From assembly GCA_036877525.1 (NCBI GenBank), contig JAZGTH010000015.1, positions 8,207,001 to 8,271,000 of the forward strand: a stretch of DNA of 64,000 bases. Reading direction: 5' to 3'. Made by a program: the position numbers and the translations under genes. This stretch comes from Chromobotia macracanthus. Lineage: Eukaryota; Chordata; Actinopteri; Cypriniformes; Botiidae. This document shows positions 61,511 to 64,000 of the stretch, in pieces (within the stretch, counting starts at the first letter, position 1; each line of letters opens with the position of its first letter). The notes beneath the pieces are model-generated. The model had not been told where the DNA came from and made no database searches. It worked only from the letters and a program-made list of their open reading frames with translations.

Positions 61511-62423
61511 AAGAATGCCTGTTGCAGATCTGCTGGGTATCATGTATGTGGGTGTGTTTACATCTGTGTGTGTTGTGCCGGCAGGTGAACTGAAAACTAG
61601 CTTTACTTGTCATAGAGTTTATAGAAGATCTAAAAGAATCATGTTTTGTTTGCAGGGTGTACCCTTAATAAAATCAAGGTAATGCAAAAACTTGAAGGGC
61701 TAATTCCTTTTATAAAACAGTGGCAACAGTATTAAGATTAAAAACACAATTGTTTAATAAACCATTAAATTTAGGCCTATTATGAATAATTATCGGGACA
61801 AACAGTTACTGCAAGGTAATTTATTCAAACTGTAGACTGTTTGTTGCAGAGCATCTTTGTATCAATATTGAATATGTCACAGGTGAGCCTTTCACAGATT
61901 CAAACATGGCTCATCCAATCAGATTTTAGAATTGGAACTAACTATTTTATAATTCTGTATTTAAATGTGACACACCCTTAGTGGCTTTATCGGAAATGTT
62001 ACCTTTGTGTGTATGTGTTTCTGTATTTGTATACATGCATTGCCTTGTATTTAATTGATGATACTAAGTTTATACAGACTGCCTTTCTGTGATATGGTCT
62101 CTCCACAGGCATACATTTGTATCAGATGATAAATATAACAGCGTGTATTTGTGTGATGTGTCTACAGGCACAGTGTGCATCAGCAGTGACTGCAGGCGAG
62201 GCTTCTAATTGCTATACTGAATGTGTGCATTTGTGTCAGTGTTTGAAGGGTAACATGCGGCACTGACCCTGGGTGTGTTTATGCGTGAGCATTATTGTTT
62301 ATTTGCGTCTTTATGCAAGTCAGTGATGACATTTATGAACTAGACATTCCTGGTGTCTCACCTCTATCTAGATACATTCAGGCCAGCCAATTGTTTGTTT
62401 GTCCATGAGGGTGAATATGGGCA

Positions 62424-62428
<5 letters not shown>

Positions 62429-62460
<32 letters not shown>
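62429..62460. repeat. (TG)n microsatellite
   Basis: About 14 TG units with one CG interruption near the end. Confidence 0.9.
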
Positions 62461-63127
62461 GCATCTGTGGCCTTGTTTGTGTTCTATTGAACACAGTAAG
62501 AAAAGATTAAAATGCACAGTGTTGAATGGATAATTTAGTCTTTCTATAGATAAAAAACCCTTTTACTGAATTTACAGAGAGTGATAGTCCTTACTTTAAC
62601 AGTGCTGCTTGCTGGAGAACCAAAGCTGAGGGCAAATTATCACCCTGTTCTGTTTTCCCTCTCAGCAGGGGTAGGTTGGTCTTAACACTTGCTACAAAGC
62701 AGTGCTGAAGGACGTTCAAATGCATTAGCTGCATACACCCGTTCTTCTTTTAATATTTAATGTAAGCGTGCATTTTGATAGCCTGCTGTAATTACTGTCT
62801 GCCTCACGCTATAACTCAGCTGTCTCTCTGAGTGCCAGTGTTATTTTTAGATTTTATTAATGATAATCTCCTCAGACATAAACAGTGCTCTTTCTCCACC
62901 TCATTTCCTCTACTTCACCTCCTCGCTTTCTAACTTTCTGCTTTAAAGAGAATTGGTGACGTTACTTGTGTGCTCCTTTCTATGACTCTGTTGTGGCTTT
63001 AGTGAGAAAGGGGAAATTGAAGAGCTCCTTAACACCAAGATCCTTAGATAGACAGCAGTATGGAGAAAAACAGTGCAACTGTGTCTGCTGCCTTTCGTTT
63101 TGTGACTGTTATTTTCCCTCACTCATT

Positions 63128-63130
<3 letters not shown>

Positions 63131-63210
<80 letters not shown>
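63131..63210. repeat. (AC)n microsatellite, 40 units
   Basis: An uninterrupted AC run of 80 bp, the longest dinucleotide array in the window. Confidence 0.97.
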
Positions 63211-63212
<2 letters not shown>

Positions 63213-64000
63213 TAAATGAGTGGAAACCTCAGGGGAGCATTATTGGCATGACATTTATGGCACTAAAGCCTTTATCTCTATTTGCTTCAGTACAGAACTC
63301 TTCCCATTATTCCTATTACCTTTGCTTCTTGTTTTCTTTTTTATCCTCATAGGAAAGAAAAAGCAAAATAAAAACACTACTGTCTCTATTGTTTTGTTCC
63401 TAAACAACAATGCAATTAAATAGAGAGCAAATTATAACTTTTGCTGAAGCCACCGCAGATGTTTCTCTTGTGATAAACACTACTATGATTTACTAATCTA
63501 GAGTTTTAGGGGAGATCTCAACGAGGTCTCATCTAGTCCCTCCCATCCAAATCCACATATTTGTGACACATATTGCTCTTTAAAAGCTCTGTGATACAAT
63601 GTGTGTCAAACTGCATTTTTTCTAAGGAGCTTACATCTGAGAAAAAATATGATTTCGTTAAAACTAAGATCTTCATTATGTCTCCTGAGCTATCAATGAG
63701 CAACCTCTGAGACATATAATTCTAGGTTTGTTTGTTTCTTACGATGTGTTTCTAAGATCATTTATTAAGGTTGTTTGTTTGTAGTAGTGAGCTCATGACT
63801 AGTATTACACTATAGTATTACTATGCACATATAATGGAAGGTAATATTTGCTATATGGACTTTTATTGTAATGTGTGCCTTGTCTGGTTCCTCCTACTGT
63901 TCTTCTCCCTAGATCTAAACATCTAATGAAGTTTAATGTTTGACACAGTTTAGCTTGCTCACAGATTTCCTGTGAAAGAAAATACACATGAAAAGCGTGA

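Larger units (their letters stand above)
35768..64000 (+). other. Long first intron (and possibly intergenic DNA) with no supported exon
   Basis: No stretch combines an open frame, splice signals and a recognisable protein motif. The content is AT-rich unique sequence, microsatellites and scattered degraded repeats, listed separately. Stretches between those entries hold nothing I can name. CpG is raised in 35.9-36.7 kb (downstream shoulder of the promoter) and in 42.4-42.9 kb. Confidence 0.5.

Overview
This window is vertebrate nuclear DNA, almost certainly from a cyprinid-like teleost. The evidence is small exons with GT-AG borders, AATAAA signals, long microsatellites, tRNA-derived SINE copies whose tails resemble cyprinid SINEs, and hAT-like and MITE-like non-autonomous transposons. 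There is no sign of bacterial, phage, plasmid or CRISPR content. I cannot name the species.

Five protein-coding loci can be read by joining exons. (1) 235-4456 (+): an FXYD-family single-pass regulator of the Na,K-ATPase with a signal peptide. (2) 5736-8385 (+): a second FXYD gene, 72 aa, without a signal peptide, as in FXYD7. (3) 18015-11312 (-): an 11-exon atypical nuclear IkappaB of 481 aa, recognised as nfkbid (IkappaBNS). (4) 21297-23236 (+): a two-exon C2H2 zinc-finger gene of 547 aa. (5) 26194-32795 (+): an eight-exon, 305-aa type I membrane protein with two Ig domains that I cannot name. A sixth locus enters at 35695-35767 (+) with a signal-peptide exon ending in phase 1. Its remaining exons were not found in the window.

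The right half (about 35.8-64 kb) holds no exon I can support. It reads as one very long first intron, possibly with intergenic DNA, carrying microsatellites, degenerate repeats, a CpG-richer patch near 42.5-42.9 kb and AT-rich stretches that look like candidate conserved non-coding elements. The left half is gene-dense.

FXYD1, FXYD7 and NFKBID lie on human 19q13, so an FXYD-FXYD-nfkbid order suggests this is a teleost segment sharing ancestry with that region. The genes are not an operon. They serve ion-pump tuning (FXYD pair), NF-kappaB target selection (nfkbid), DNA binding (zinc finger) and the cell surface (Ig protein and the unnamed signal-peptide gene).

The main points for a second look are: a basic motif at the nfkbid N-terminus resembling the POU-binding peptide of OCA-B/IkappaB-zeta; a minisatellite directly after the nfkbid stop that supplies several poly(A) hexamers; the unnamed Ig protein; a perfect 32-bp palindrome; and several non-autonomous transposons in introns. 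All exon joins were made by eye from splice sites and reading phase. None is confirmed by transcripts or database searches.
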